DNA from: Xanthomonas sp. DAR 34887
GTDB lineage: Bacteria > Pseudomonadota > Gammaproteobacteria > Xanthomonadales > Xanthomonadaceae
Direction of reading: 5' to 3'
DNA: 64,000 bases
NCBI RefSeq assembly: GCF_041245805.1
Contig: NZ_CP162490.1
Coordinates: 124,001 to 188,000 of the forward strand
Position numbers and translations under genes: made by a program
Shown here: positions 52,733 to 62,193 of the stretch, piece after piece
Numbering within the stretch: the stretch's first letter is position 1
Layout: every line of letters begins with the position of its first letter
The notes under the pieces: model-generated
What the model saw: the letters and a program-made list of their open reading frames with translations, nothing else
What the model was told of the DNA's origin: nothing
Databases searched by the model: none

Positions 52733-53551
52733 TCACGTCCCGTCCCGGGTAGCGGAAGACCCACGCCGCGAGCGCGCCGCGAAATAGCGCGTCGGCGAAA
52801 GCCCGAGCGTCTTCTTGAACATGGTGATGAACGCGGTGACCGACTCGTAGCCAAGGCTTTCGGAGACCCGCTGCACCGAGGCGCCAGCGGCGAGTTCGCG
52901 GATGGCCACGAGCAGATGCAGCCGTTGCCGCCAGCGCCCGAAGGACAGGCCAGTTTCGCTCGCGATCAGGCGCGTCAACGTGCGCTCTCCCAGCGCCAGG
53001 CGCTGCGCCCACTGGGCGATGGTGCTGCGGTCCGCCGGGTTCGCGGCCAGCGCATCGGCCAGCGCCCGCACCTTCGGATGCTGGCTGACCGGCAGCGATA
53101 CGCGTTCGGCCGGCATCTGCACCAGTTCGTCCAGCAGCACGCGCGCCAGCCGATCGGTGTGCCCATCGCGCGGGGCGTCGAGCGGCGTGTCGGCCAGGTG
53201 CAGGATCATCTCCCGCACCATCGGCGAAATGGACAGCGTCACGCAGTGGTGCGGCAGGGCCACCAGGCCGGGCTCGACGAACAGGTAGCACAGCCGCGCA
53301 TTGGCGGTGGCGCGGTTGCTGTGCGGCATGCCGCCGGGAATCCACACCCCGCACTGCGGCGGCACGATCCACAGCGCTCGTTCCACCTGGCAGGTCACGG
53401 CCCCGTGCAGGGCCAGGATCAACTGCCCCTTGCGATGCTCGTGCACCGGGATCTCGGCGGCGTGGTCGGCCACCTGCAGCCGGCTGGCGACGGCCGGCCG
53501 ATCCGTTTCGTCCGGATCCAGATCGAAGCCCGGGAGCGCGACACGCGACAT
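52733..53551 (-). CDS. AraC family regulator with cupin-type sensor domain
   Basis: 272 residues. An N-terminal cupin-like sensor (PVHEHRKGQLILALHGAVTCQVERALWIVPPQCGVWIPGGMPHSNRA) is followed by a C-terminal AraC DNA-binding domain with two HTHs: DRSTIAQWAQRLALGERTLTRLIASETGLSFGRWRQRLHLLVAIRELAAGASVQRVSESLGYESVTAFITMFKKTLGLSPTRYF. The gene is divergent from an FUSC-type efflux operon and very probably its activator. The ligand is likely an aromatic acid or xenobiotic, by analogy. Confidence 0.9.
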   Translation of the reverse strand: MSRVALPGFDLDPDETDRPAVASRLQVADHAAEIPVHEHRKGQLILALHGAVTCQVERALWIVPPQCGVWIPGGMPHSNRATANARLCYLFVEPGLVALPHHCVTLSISPMVREMILHLADTPLDAPRDGHTDRLARVLLDELVQMPAERVSLPVSQHPKVRALADALAANPADRSTIAQWAQRLALGERTLTRLIASETGLSFGRWRQRLHLLVAIRELAAGASVQRVSESLGYESVTAFITMFKKTLGLSPTRYFAARSRRGSSATRDGT

Positions 53552-53566
53552 GCTCGGTTGACCGGT

Positions 53567-53596
53567 TTTAGCGAACTATTGTCATTCTAGCGAAAT
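53567..53596. promoter_or_regulatory. Direct-repeat AraC-type binding site upstream of the efflux operon
   Basis: TAGCGAA occurs at 53569-53575 and at 53588-53594, 19 bases apart centre to centre, in the 70-base region between the AraC gene and the FUSC gene. The spacing of direct half-sites (about two turns) fits an AraC-type activator. Recognised by eye only. Confidence 0.5.
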
Positions 53597-53621
53597 TCGG
53601 CGAGTGGGGCCGCTGCCTACG

Positions 53622-55613
53622 ATGCGCCCCATGCAAACGCCGCACACCGTCTCCCTGCGCTCCTTCCTCTCGCGGCCGCTCGCGTTGCTGCAGGCGCCGG
53701 CGCTTCAGGCCGATCGAGAGGCCGCGCTGTTCTCGCTCAAATGCCTGGCCGCCGCGGTCCTGGGGTTGTACCTGTCGTTGCGGATCGGCCTGACCCGTCC
53801 GTTCTGGGTGATCGGCACCGTCTACCTGGTGTCGCAGCCGCTGGCCGGGGCGACGCTGAGCCGCGGCCTGTTCCGCCTGCTGGGAACGCTGGGCGGTGCG
53901 GTCGCCACGGTCGCGCTGGTGCCGCGCTTCGCCAATGCGCCGCTGCTGTTAAGCGCTGCGCTGGCCGCCTGGATGGGGTTGTGCCTGTACCTGGCGATGC
54001 TCGACCGCACACCCCGCGCTTACGCCTTCCTGCTGGCCGGCTACACCACCAGCCTGATCGGATTCCCCAGCGTGACGGTGCCCGGCGAGGTCTTCACCAT
54101 CGCCATCACCCGGGTGCAGGAAATCGCCATCGGCATCCTGGCCGCCACGCTGGTGCATGGGCTGGTGCTTCCGCGCAAGGTCGCGCACCGCGTCCAGGCG
54201 CGGGTCGCGGCGATCCTGTCCGACGCCGAGCGCTGGACGCAGGACCTGCGTGCCGGCGCGCAAGACGCAGTGCTGGCGCAGGACCGCGCCAAGGCGGCGG
54301 TGGACCTGCTCGAGCTGCACACGCTCTCCATCCACCTGCGCTTCGAGAGCGCTTACGGCCCTGCGCAGGTCGAAATGCTGCGCGCGCTGCACGACCGGAT
54401 GCTCGACGTGCTGATGCTGTCCAGCGCCGTGGACGATGCGATGGCCGAGCTGCGCGCATCGCAGCGCGGTGCGCAGGCCGCTGGCAGCGCCGAGCCGAAC
54501 GGCTGGCACGAAGCGCTGCAGGCCACTCTGCGCGCAAGCCTGACCGAACTGGACACCGCACATCGCGATTGCCGCCTGCTGGAAGCCCGGTTGCACGCGG
54601 CCGACCCTGCCTGGCGCCAGCGGGTCCCAGCGCGGCTTGCGAAAAAGGCGCACGGCCACGTCCTGCACCGCGATCACCGCCTCGCGCTGCGCGCCGCGTT
54701 CGGCGCCTTCGTCGGCATCGTGCTGAGTTGCGGCGCATGGATCGCCACGGCCTGGTCCGACGGGGCGACGGCGGTCTCCATCGTCGGCACGGCGTGCCTG
54801 CTGTTCGGCACCACCGAGGCGCCTGCCGGCCATGTCATGCGCTATCTGCTCGGGTCGTCCATCGGCGTCGCCGTCGGGCTGCTCTACGGCCTGGCGATCT
54901 TCCCGCGCCTGTCCGATTTTCTCGGCCTGGCCATTGCCCTGGCGCCGGTGCTGCTGGTGTGCGGTTCGTTCCTGGCGCGCCCGCCGTTCATGATGGGCGC
55001 GCTGGGCGTGGTGCTGACCTTTCCGCTCATCGCAGGGCTGGGCGCGACCAACGCGACGAACATCGCGGGCGCGCTCAACAGCAGCGTGGCGCTGTTCGTG
55101 GGCACGGCCGCGGCGCTGTGCAGCATGCGCCTGTTCCAGACCATGGACACCAGCCGCAGCCGCGAGAGGTTGCTGGGATCGATCACGCGCGCCATCGCGC
55201 GCCGCGCGCACGGGCGTGGACGCAACTCCACCGAGTGGACCAGCCGCATGCTGGACCGGCTCGGGCTGCTGGTCCCCCGGTTACGCGGCGACCCGGATGC
55301 CGCCCACACCCTGCGCACCCTGTTTGCGGACATGCGCGCGGCCGGCGCCGTGGCCGAACTGCGTGCGCTGGGCAGAGTGCTGCGCGGGCAGGACGTGCGC
55401 GCCTGCCATGCCGAGGTGATCGACAGGGCGGCCGCGCATTTCCGCACCGGTGCCGCGCGCCGCCACGCAGTGGACGGACACCTGCTGGCCGCGCTCGAGC
55501 GCATGCGCGGTACGGTCGTCGCGGGCAACGAGCCCGAACGCGCACGCGTGTTCGCGCTGCTTTCGGATCTGCGGCGCGACCTGCTGTCGCCGCTGCTCGC
55601 CGAAAGGAACTGA
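53622..55613 (+). CDS. FUSC family protein (AaeB-like efflux component)
   Basis: 663 residues from ATG 53622 (53631 also possible). Two sets of hydrophobic segments are separated by a long soluble middle: ALFSLKCLAAAVLGLYLSLRIGLTRPFWVIGTVYLVSQPLAGATLSRGLFRLLGTLGGA, then at about 350-500 AAFGAFVGIVLSCGAWIATAW and ...LGVVLTFPLIAGLGA. This is the FUSC / aromatic-acid exporter layout of E. coli AaeB. First gene of an operon with DUF1656, HlyD-type and outer-membrane-factor genes. Probably exports an aromatic acid or toxic compound. Confidence 0.88.
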   Translation: MRPMQTPHTVSLRSFLSRPLALLQAPALQADREAALFSLKCLAAAVLGLYLSLRIGLTRPFWVIGTVYLVSQPLAGATLSRGLFRLLGTLGGAVATVALVPRFANAPLLLSAALAAWMGLCLYLAMLDRTPRAYAFLLAGYTTSLIGFPSVTVPGEVFTIAITRVQEIAIGILAATLVHGLVLPRKVAHRVQARVAAILSDAERWTQDLRAGAQDAVLAQDRAKAAVDLLELHTLSIHLRFESAYGPAQVEMLRALHDRMLDVLMLSSAVDDAMAELRASQRGAQAAGSAEPNGWHEALQATLRASLTELDTAHRDCRLLEARLHAADPAWRQRVPARLAKKAHGHVLHRDHRLALRAAFGAFVGIVLSCGAWIATAWSDGATAVSIVGTACLLFGTTEAPAGHVMRYLLGSSIGVAVGLLYGLAIFPRLSDFLGLAIALAPVLLVCGSFLARPPFMMGALGVVLTFPLIAGLGATNATNIAGALNSSVALFVGTAAALCSMRLFQTMDTSRSRERLLGSITRAIARRAHGRGRNSTEWTSRMLDRLGLLVPRLRGDPDAAHTLRTLFADMRAAGAVAELRALGRVLRGQDVRACHAEVIDRAAAHFRTGAARRHAVDGHLLAALERMRGTVVAGNEPERARVFALLSDLRRDLLSPLLAERN

Positions 55614-55617
55614 TGCG

Positions 55618-55827
55618 ATGTTTTCCGACCTCTCCATCGATGGCGTCTTCGTCCCCGGCCTGCTGGCGGTGGCGCTGCTCGCGCTGGCGCTGTCGCTGCT
55701 GGCATCGAGACTGCTGGCAGGCCTCGGCCTGTACCGGCTGTTCGCCTATCGGCCGCTCGTGGGCCTGTCGCTGTTCGTGATCCTGGTGGAGCTGCTGATC
55801 CGGCTCGCACCCCTGCTCGAGAAATGA
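55618..55827 (+). CDS. DUF1656 small membrane protein (AaeX-like)
   Basis: 69 residues. MFSDLSIDGVFVPGLLAVALLALALSLLASRLLAGLGLYRLFAYRPLVGLSLFVILVELLIRLAPL has two hydrophobic segments and the pattern of DUF1656/AaeX. It lies 4 bases after the FUSC stop and two before the HlyD-type gene start. Role in the pump unknown. Confidence 0.9.
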   Translation: MFSDLSIDGVFVPGLLAVALLALALSLLASRLLAGLGLYRLFAYRPLVGLSLFVILVELLIRLAPLLEK

Positions 55828-55828
55828 A

Positions 55829-56713
55829 ATGAAGCACATGCTTGTCGTCATCGGACGCTGGAGCGCAACGCTCGCCGTCTTCGCCATCGCCGTCTGCGCC
55901 GCCCTGTCCATCTGGCACCGCTACGAACAGCGGCCGTGGACGCGCGATGGCCGGGTGCGCGCGGATGTGGTGCGCGTGGCCTCGGACATGGGCGGGCTGG
56001 TCACCCAGGTGCCGGTCCACGACAACCAACGTGTGCACGCGGGCCAACTGCTGCTGGTGCTGGACCAGCCCCGCCTCGCTGCCGCGCTGGAGAAAGCGGA
56101 GGCAGCGGTCAATAGCGCGCAGGCCGCGCTCGATCTCGCCCGCCGCGAATCGCTACGGGACAGCGCCCTGGGCGATCTGGTCGCGTCCGAAACGCGCGAG
56201 CGCAATGCGGCCAAGGTCGCCACGGAACGGGCGAACCTGGCGCAGGCCCATGCGGAGCGACGGGTCGCACTGCTGGACCTGCAGCGCACCGAGGTGCGTG
56301 CCACCACCGACGGCATCGTGACCAACCTCGACCTGCATCCGGGCGACTACCTGCAGCCCGGGACGCAGGCCATGGCCCTGATCGCCGCCGACAGCCTGCG
56401 CATCGAAGGCTATTTCGAGGAAACCAAACTCGCGTGCATCCGTGAGGGCGACACCGCCATCGCCCGGCTGATGGGCGACGGCCGCGAGGTGCGCGGGCAC
56501 GTGGAGAGCATCGCCGCCGGCATTGCCGACGACCAACGATCGAGCACCCACAACCTGCTGCCCGCCGTCGCGCCGACGTATTCGTGGGTGCGGCTGGCGC
56601 AACGCATCCCGGTGCGCATCCGCATCGACGCCGCGGCGCCGCAAACCCGGCTCATCCTCGGCAGGACCGCGAGCGTGACCATTGCGCCGAGCGCGGCAGG
56701 GGCCTGCAAATGA
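55829..56713 (+). CDS. HlyD family periplasmic adaptor (AaeA/EmrA-like)
   Basis: 294 residues. One N-terminal membrane helix (WSATLAVFAIAVCAALSIWH) is followed by a biotinyl-lipoyl-like half (RPWTRDGRVRADVVRVASDMGGLVTQVPVHDNQRVHAGQLLLVLD), a coiled-coil stretch, and the second half (VRATTDGIVTNLDLHPGDYLQPGTQAMALIAADSLRIEGYFEETKLACIREGD). This links the FUSC inner-membrane pump to the outer-membrane factor. Overlaps the next gene by 4 bases. Confidence 0.9.
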   Translation: MKHMLVVIGRWSATLAVFAIAVCAALSIWHRYEQRPWTRDGRVRADVVRVASDMGGLVTQVPVHDNQRVHAGQLLLVLDQPRLAAALEKAEAAVNSAQAALDLARRESLRDSALGDLVASETRERNAAKVATERANLAQAHAERRVALLDLQRTEVRATTDGIVTNLDLHPGDYLQPGTQAMALIAADSLRIEGYFEETKLACIREGDTAIARLMGDGREVRGHVESIAAGIADDQRSSTHNLLPAVAPTYSWVRLAQRIPVRIRIDAAAPQTRLILGRTASVTIAPSAAGACK

Positions 56714-58155
56714 AGCGCGCGCTGTTTCGCGCCGGCGCGATCGCGTTGGCGCTGTCATTGGCCGGTTGCGTGTCCGGCCCGGACTACCGCCTTCCGCCCG
56801 ACGCGGTAGCGGCCGCCCCGGCGGCCAGGCGCGCATTCGTCTCCGGCCAGGATGCGGCGTTCGCAGCGGCCGAGCCGCCGGACCGCTGGTGGCAGCTGTA
56901 CGACGATCCCAGGCTCGACGCTTACGTCGCCGAAGCGCTGCAGGCCAACACCGACCTGCGCAGCGCAGACGCCAACCTGCGGCGTGCCTCGGCGGCGGTG
57001 CTGCAGGCTCGCGCGCAAGGCGCGCTCGGCACCGACGTGGGCGCCTCGGCTACGCTGGCCCATGCCGGCGGATACACCGCCTCCGCGTCGTCGCCACAGG
57101 TATATGCGCTGGGCATCGACCTGTCCTATCCGATGGATCTGGCGGGCGGCATCCGCCGCGGCATCGAAGCGGCCAGCGCGGATGCGCAGGCCGTTGCGGC
57201 GGCGCGCGACCATGTCCGGGTGACCGTCGCCGCGGCGGTCACCCGCGCCTATGTCGGCACCTGCTCGGCCAATCTGACCCTGGCGGCCACGCAGCGGGTG
57301 TTGGAGACGCAGCGCGTCACCCTGGACGCCACCCGCAGGCTGGCGGCGGGCGGGCGCGGCACGGCGTTCGACGTGAGCCGGGCCCAGGCCGCGGTCGACC
57401 GCAGCGCGGCGGCGATCCCGCAGTTGGTGGCCGAGCGGCAGGCGGCCCTGTTCGAACTGGCCGCGCTGATGGGCCGGCTGCCGGCGGACGTTCCGCAGGA
57501 CGTGACCGGCTGCCAGCAGCCGCCGCGTCTGCGCCAGGCCATCCCGGTCGGCGATGGCTGGCAACTGGTCCAGCGCCGCCCGGACGTTCGCGCCGCCGAG
57601 CGCCGCCTCGCGGCCGCCACCGCCACGATCGGCGTGGAAACGGCGAACCTCTATCCGCAGGTGAGCATCGGCGCCTCCGCGGGCATGGCGAACTCGCTGG
57701 GGAACCTGCTTAGCGGGGACAGCTTCGGTGCCACCTTCGGCCCAGTGCTGTCGTGGCGCTGGCCCAATCGCCGCCTGGCCAAGGCGCGCATCGATGCGGC
57801 GGGCGCCGACGCCGATGCCGCGTTGGCGGCGTTCGATGGCGCAGTGCTGCAGGCCTTGCGGCAGACCGAAACCGCGCTGTCCGCCTATGTGCAGCAGACC
57901 GGCCGCGAACGCAGCCTCGCCCAGGCACGCGACGCCGCTGCCCGCGCCAGCGGCCAGGCCGGGCGGCTGTATCGGTTCGGCAGGATCGGCTTCCTCGATG
58001 TGCTGTCCGCCGAGGCCGCCCTGGCCGACGCCGAATCGGCGCTGGCGGCATCGCGCGCGCAGCTGGTCGACCGCCAGGTGGATCTGTTCCTGGCGCTGGG
58101 CGGTGGCTGGTCGGATCCTGGGGCGCAGGACGGTCGGGCGCAAACGCGTCGATAG
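56710..58155 (+). CDS. Outer-membrane efflux factor (NodT/OprM-type lipoprotein)
   Basis: 481 residues. Lipobox LSLAGC at about 14-19 gives a lipoprotein start; ATG 56710 is chosen. The family pattern GPDYRLPPDAV...PDRWWQLYDDPRLDAYVAEALQANTDLRSADANLRRASA and the second repeat RRPDVRAAERRLAAATATIGVETANLYPQVSIGASAG fit TolC-type outer membrane factors. Last gene of the efflux operon, giving a complete tripartite pump. Confidence 0.92.
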   Translation: MKRALFRAGAIALALSLAGCVSGPDYRLPPDAVAAAPAARRAFVSGQDAAFAAAEPPDRWWQLYDDPRLDAYVAEALQANTDLRSADANLRRASAAVLQARAQGALGTDVGASATLAHAGGYTASASSPQVYALGIDLSYPMDLAGGIRRGIEAASADAQAVAAARDHVRVTVAAAVTRAYVGTCSANLTLAATQRVLETQRVTLDATRRLAAGGRGTAFDVSRAQAAVDRSAAAIPQLVAERQAALFELAALMGRLPADVPQDVTGCQQPPRLRQAIPVGDGWQLVQRRPDVRAAERRLAAATATIGVETANLYPQVSIGASAGMANSLGNLLSGDSFGATFGPVLSWRWPNRRLAKARIDAAGADADAALAAFDGAVLQALRQTETALSAYVQQTGRERSLAQARDAAARASGQAGRLYRFGRIGFLDVLSAEAALADAESALAASRAQLVDRQVDLFLALGGGWSDPGAQDGRAQTRR

Positions 58156-58387
58156 GCGTGATCCGCTGCTGGCGCAAGCGCCGGCCAGGATGTTTAAAGA
58201 GCACGACGATGCCGCGCTCATGCCGCGCGTCAGGCGCTGTCCAGAGGGTTCGTTCGACGTCGCAAGACCGTGCGCGGGGGAAGATGGCGACCGGCTGACG
58301 CGTGCACGCCAACGCCAGTTCCGGCACATCGTTAAATCAGCGCGGGAGCGCAAGCGCATGAAGCGCCTGCGTTCGCTGGCCGCGCGC

Positions 58388-58720
58388 TCACTTGGCCGGA
58401 ACGCGCCGGTACTCGTCGCTGCCGGTGTTGAGGTGCCCATCGGCCTCGTCGATGGCGAAGTTCACTGTTTCGCCGTCGTTGGAGACCTGCAGCACGCCGT
58501 CCTTGTAGATGGCCGGGTAACTCTCGGTCTTGGGCTTGCGGGTGAAGAACCGCGGCGTGGTGTTGCGCACCATGAACGACTCGCCGTTGCGCTCGATGTC
58601 CATCGTCTCGTCCTGCGACTCCACGTTGACCCAGTGGCCGACGAACTTCTCGCCTTCCACCTTGGCGCAGCCGGTCATCAGCATCGCCGCGGCCAGCGCG
58701 GCACCCAACCACTTCGTCAT
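58388..58720 (-). CDS. Hypothetical lipoprotein
   Basis: 110 residues from ATG 58720. Signal and lipobox MTKWLGAALAAAMLMTGCAKVEG. The mature part is a small beta-rich domain (EKFVGHWVNVESQDETMDIERNGESFMVRNTTPRFFTRKPKTESYPAIYKDGVLQVSNDGETVNFAIDEADGHLNTGSDEYRRV) of the kind seen in small exported proteins of unknown function. No family recognised with certainty. Convergent with the efflux operon. Confidence 0.75.
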   Translation of the reverse strand: MTKWLGAALAAAMLMTGCAKVEGEKFVGHWVNVESQDETMDIERNGESFMVRNTTPRFFTRKPKTESYPAIYKDGVLQVSNDGETVNFAIDEADGHLNTGSDEYRRVPAK

Positions 58721-58872
58721 GTCCCGTTCTCCGGCGTCGAAATTCGGGCGAGGATGCGGCGTCGCAGATGTACGGGAGGTCAAGATGCCGACAGGGCATT
58801 CGCCATGCCATCGGACTCCGCGGCACTGGACGAGAGGCGAAGCGGCCATCCTCCGTTCTCCGTGGCGAGCGC

Positions 58873-59826
58873 TCAGTCCTGCAGCCAATGCATGACCGCC
58901 GCGACGGTCGCGGCAGGATCCTCCTCGTGTGGCAGGTGCCCCAGTTCGCCGAAGGTCACCACCCTGCTGCCCACGATGTCCTCGAAAAACGCGGTTGCGT
59001 CCTGCAGCGGAATGACCGCATCGCGCTCCCCCCACAGGATGAGCGTCGGCGTCTTGATCCGGCGGATGTCTGCCGCGTCGGCCGACTCGCTCTGCCGCAG
59101 CGTCTCGCCCAGCGCCTTGCGGTTACCTTGCCGCAGCGTGACCTCGTAGTTGCGGTCGACGAGCGCCGCGTCGACCTTGCGGGGATCGCCATACATGCCG
59201 CGAACGCCGCGTTCCACCATCGAACGCGGCAGCACGTTCGACAGCATGGAACCCAGCGATGACCGCGCCATGCGCAGTCCGAACGGCAGCGGCGTGCGGC
59301 GCGGGTAACCGGCGGCGGCGACCAGCACCAGGCGATCCACGCGTTGCGGCGCGGCGAGCGCCACGTGCCACGCGACGCGCCCGCCGGACGAGTTGCCCGC
59401 GATCACGAGGCGCTGCACGCCGAGCGTGTCCAGCAGCCGCAGCACGAACGCCGCGGAGTGCGCCATGCCGTAGCGGTGGCGCGGGTCGGGCCCGGTCAGG
59501 CCGAAGCCCGGCCGGTCGAACCGGATCACGCGTCGGGTCGGCGATAGTCGCGAGGCCCAGCCATCCCAGGTGTGCAGGCTCGATCCCGTGCCATGCAGCA
59601 GCACGATGGGTGCGGGATCGTCGCGGGGTCCTTCGTCGCGCAGATGCACGCGCATGCCGTCCATCGCCACGAACTGGGAGGGCGGTTGCGCCCAACGCGC
59701 CGCGAGCGATTCCACGCTGCGATCGGGAGCCCAATGGCGATAGAGGAAGAGGCCACCCGCGAGCGGGATCAGCACCACCAAGGCCACGAGCGACAGGCCG
59801 AGCATGGTCCACAGATTGGCGGTCAC
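58873..59826 (-). CDS. Alpha/beta hydrolase
   Basis: 317 residues from GTG 59826, which follows GGGAGG; the upstream open frame is rejected as it runs through the HxlR gene. It has an N-terminal membrane helix (MLGLSLVALVVLIPLAGGLFLY), oxyanion-hole motif VLLHGTGSSLHTW, nucleophile elbow GNSSGGRVAWHVA, acid region PTLILWGERDAVIPLQDA and the catalytic histidine in GELGHLPHEEDP. Likely an esterase or related hydrolase anchored at the inner membrane. Divergent from an HxlR-type regulator. Confidence 0.88.
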   Translation of the reverse strand: MTANLWTMLGLSLVALVVLIPLAGGLFLYRHWAPDRSVESLAARWAQPPSQFVAMDGMRVHLRDEGPRDDPAPIVLLHGTGSSLHTWDGWASRLSPTRRVIRFDRPGFGLTGPDPRHRYGMAHSAAFVLRLLDTLGVQRLVIAGNSSGGRVAWHVALAAPQRVDRLVLVAAAGYPRRTPLPFGLRMARSSLGSMLSNVLPRSMVERGVRGMYGDPRKVDAALVDRNYEVTLRQGNRKALGETLRQSESADAADIRRIKTPTLILWGERDAVIPLQDATAFFEDIVGSRVVTFGELGHLPHEEDPAATVAAVMHWLQD

Positions 59827-59932
59827 GGAACCTCCCGATTGCACCAATGTCCGCCGCGCAGGGATGCACGGCAGGTGGTTCGAAAGTTCATTAGTATTCC
59901 GGCTTCGAGCGACTCGCCGGGAGGCTACGCAG

Positions 59933-60358
59933 ATGCCGATCGCCCCACAAGAACGCACATGCGTGTTACCGAGCGCGGGCGCGCTTCCCGCCAGCGATGC
60001 GCCGTGCGCCGTAGCCGCGCGGCAGGTATTGGACCGGGTCGGCGACAAATGGAGCCTGTACGTCATCGCGGCCCTGCGCGAGCAGCCGCGGCGGTTCAAC
60101 GAAATCCAGCGGATGCTCGATGGCATCTCGCACCGGATGCTGAGCTTGACGCTGCGCGGGCTGGAGCGCGACGGGCTGGTCACCCGCACCGTCTTCGCGA
60201 CGGTACCGCCCGGCGTCAGCTACGGCCTGACCGAGCTGGGCCACACCTTGCTGGGCCCGGTGATGGGATTGGTCGCCTGGGCCAACGACAGCCGCGCGTT
60301 GGTCGCACAGGCACAAGCGGCGTTTGACCGAAAGGCAGCGACCGCTCGACTGCCGTAG
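59933..60358 (+). CDS. HxlR family transcriptional regulator
   Basis: 141 residues from ATG 59933 (GGGAGGCTACGCAG upstream). The winged helix reads CAVAARQVLDRVGDKWSLYVIAALREQPRRFNEIQRMLDGISHRMLSLTLRGLERDGLVTRTVFATVPPGVSYGLTELGHTLLGPV, textbook HxlR, including the GDKWSLYVI opening and HRMLSLTLRGLE recognition helix. It is probably the local regulator of the divergent hydrolase gene. The ligand or signal is unknown. One cysteine (Cys25, in DAPCAV) sits where some redox-sensing members have it. Confidence 0.9.
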   Translation: MPIAPQERTCVLPSAGALPASDAPCAVAARQVLDRVGDKWSLYVIAALREQPRRFNEIQRMLDGISHRMLSLTLRGLERDGLVTRTVFATVPPGVSYGLTELGHTLLGPVMGLVAWANDSRALVAQAQAAFDRKAATARLP

Positions 60359-60424
60359 AGGATGCAGCACGGCATGTCGGCCGATGGGCGCGCGTAGTGC
60401 AGCCACCACGCGGCCACAAGCATT

Positions 60425-60449
60425 TGTAGGAGCGGCTTCAGCCGCGACA
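60425..60449 (+). repeat. REP-type palindrome
   Basis: TGTAGGAGCGGCTTCAGCCG plus CGACA. Intergenic copy between the convergent HxlR and TPR-protein genes. Confidence 0.8.
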
Positions 60450-60567
60450 GGCAAGCGTCAGGACCATCGCAACCACCGGAGTGGACGCATATCCATTGCC
60501 GAGGCGAGATCCCTGACCGCGTGGCTGTAACTGCACGCAGGCGGCGTGCGCGCCGAACGCACGGCGT

Positions 60568-62193
60568 TCAATGCTGGACTTGCTGCCGCGCCTCGATCAA
60601 TTGCGCACGTTCGGGCCGATCCGCGCGCTGCGCCATGGCCAGCAGCTTCTGGAAATAGGCGTGAGCCTTGGCGTCGTCGCCGGCCTGCCTGGCGGCCGCG
60701 GCCGCGCCGTACAGCGACCAGAAGCGATTGGGCTCCTGCACCAGCGAGGTTTCGAACGCCGTCAGCGCGTCGGCCGGCTGTCCCTGCGCCAGCAACATCT
60801 CGCCCAGCATCTCCCGCGCGGGCGCCAGCGGCCCCGGCGTGACCGACGCGAGCTGAGTCGCGTCCTCCAGGTCGGCGGCCTGGCGCATGCCTGCCAGCGC
60901 ATCGGCGACATGCCCTTGCTGCAGGGCCAGGATCGCGGCGACCTCGCGCCGCTGGATGTCGGTCTGCCCGGCCCAATAGTCCTCGCCCTGCTTGGCCAGG
61001 GTGGCGTGCAGCTGGTCCAGCGACGCCATCGCCGCGCGTGCGCCGGCGTCGTCGTTCAGATGCGCCGCGCCCAGGCCACGGGCGAAGTAGGTGATCGAAT
61101 CGGCGTAAGGAAAGCGGCTCGGCACGGGATCGAGCTTGGCCGCCTGCGCCCAATCGCGGCGTTCCAGCGCGTAGCGCGCCGGAATCGCGGCGCGTGCGAA
61201 ATAGGCGGCCGAGGCCGGCGCCGCGCCGTTCGCCTTGGCCGGATCGAAGCGCGCGAAGACCTGCGCCGAGGCGTCGGCCACTTGCGCGGCGGCCTTGTCC
61301 TGCCCGGTCTGCAGATAGGCGTAGATCATGTAATCGCTGGCGTGCAGCTCGTCGGCCGGCTGGCCCGCGGCCCGCGCCGACGCGGCCGAGCCCAGATTGG
61401 TGTCGATGGACGCCTGCCAGTCGCCGATCCGGGTGAAGGTATGCGACGGCATGTGCAGCGCGTGCGGCGTGGAGGGCGCGATCGCGTCATAGCGCTTCGC
61501 AGCTTCCGCGGCGCGCGCTGCCAACGCCGGCTCGTCGTAGGCGTGGATGATGTAGTGGGCCAGGCCGGGATGATCGGGATACCTGGCGAACAGGCGTTCC
61601 AGGATCGCGCCGGCCTTCAGCTGTTTCGCATAGGTCTTGTCGGCCGGATCGGCGGCCGCGGCCAGTGCCAGGGCGTAGAAGATGCGCGCCTCGGTGTCCT
61701 TGGGGTAGTCGGTAGCCAGCCGCTCCATCGCCTGCTCGTAGGCCAGGCTGCGCGCGTCCTGGTCCAGCCGGTCGGCATCCACATACAGATGCGCCACGGC
61801 CTCCAGATAGGCCCGCTCGCGCGGGGTTCCGGCCTGCAGCGCGCGTCCTGCGTTGACGGCCTCCAGGCCCTGCTGCAGTTGCGCGGGCGACTTGAAGCCG
61901 GCGAACGGATTGCTCCAACTGCTCAGCGCGATGCCCCAATAGGCGATGGCACAGCCGGGGTCGGCCTCCAGCACGGCGCGATAGCCGGCGATGGCCGGAC
62001 CGAACTGGAAGGAGTGCATCAACGCCACCGCGCGATCGAACTGCGGCTGCGCCGCCGCATTGCACGAGGTCTGGAAGTGCGCGCGGCCCAGCCGCTCCAT
62101 CGCGGCATGGTCGTGCATGGCCTCGTGCGCCGAGGCATCGGCCGCACCCAGCGCGGCCAGGAAAAACGCGGCGAGAAAGCGTGTGGCGTGCAT
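60568..62193 (-). CDS. Exported tetratricopeptide-repeat protein
   Basis: 541 residues from ATG 62193, chosen because the signal peptide (MHATRFLAAFFLAALGAADASA) begins there. The mature protein is alanine-rich and helical with TPR-like repeats: FQFGPAIAGYRAVLEADPGCAIAYWGIALS, AYEQAMERLATDYPKDTEARIFYALALAA, GQPADALTAFETSLVQEPNRFWSLYGAAAAARQAG. Conserved HAYDEP, TPHALHMPSHTFTRIGDWQ and DYMIYAYLQTG stretches mark a group of periplasmic TPR proteins of unknown function. It may scaffold other proteins. Confidence 0.82.
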   Translation of the reverse strand: MHATRFLAAFFLAALGAADASAHEAMHDHAAMERLGRAHFQTSCNAAAQPQFDRAVALMHSFQFGPAIAGYRAVLEADPGCAIAYWGIALSSWSNPFAGFKSPAQLQQGLEAVNAGRALQAGTPRERAYLEAVAHLYVDADRLDQDARSLAYEQAMERLATDYPKDTEARIFYALALAAAADPADKTYAKQLKAGAILERLFARYPDHPGLAHYIIHAYDEPALAARAAEAAKRYDAIAPSTPHALHMPSHTFTRIGDWQASIDTNLGSAASARAAGQPADELHASDYMIYAYLQTGQDKAAAQVADASAQVFARFDPAKANGAAPASAAYFARAAIPARYALERRDWAQAAKLDPVPSRFPYADSITYFARGLGAAHLNDDAGARAAMASLDQLHATLAKQGEDYWAGQTDIQRREVAAILALQQGHVADALAGMRQAADLEDATQLASVTPGPLAPAREMLGEMLLAQGQPADALTAFETSLVQEPNRFWSLYGAAAAARQAGDDAKAHAYFQKLLAMAQRADRPERAQLIEARQQVQH

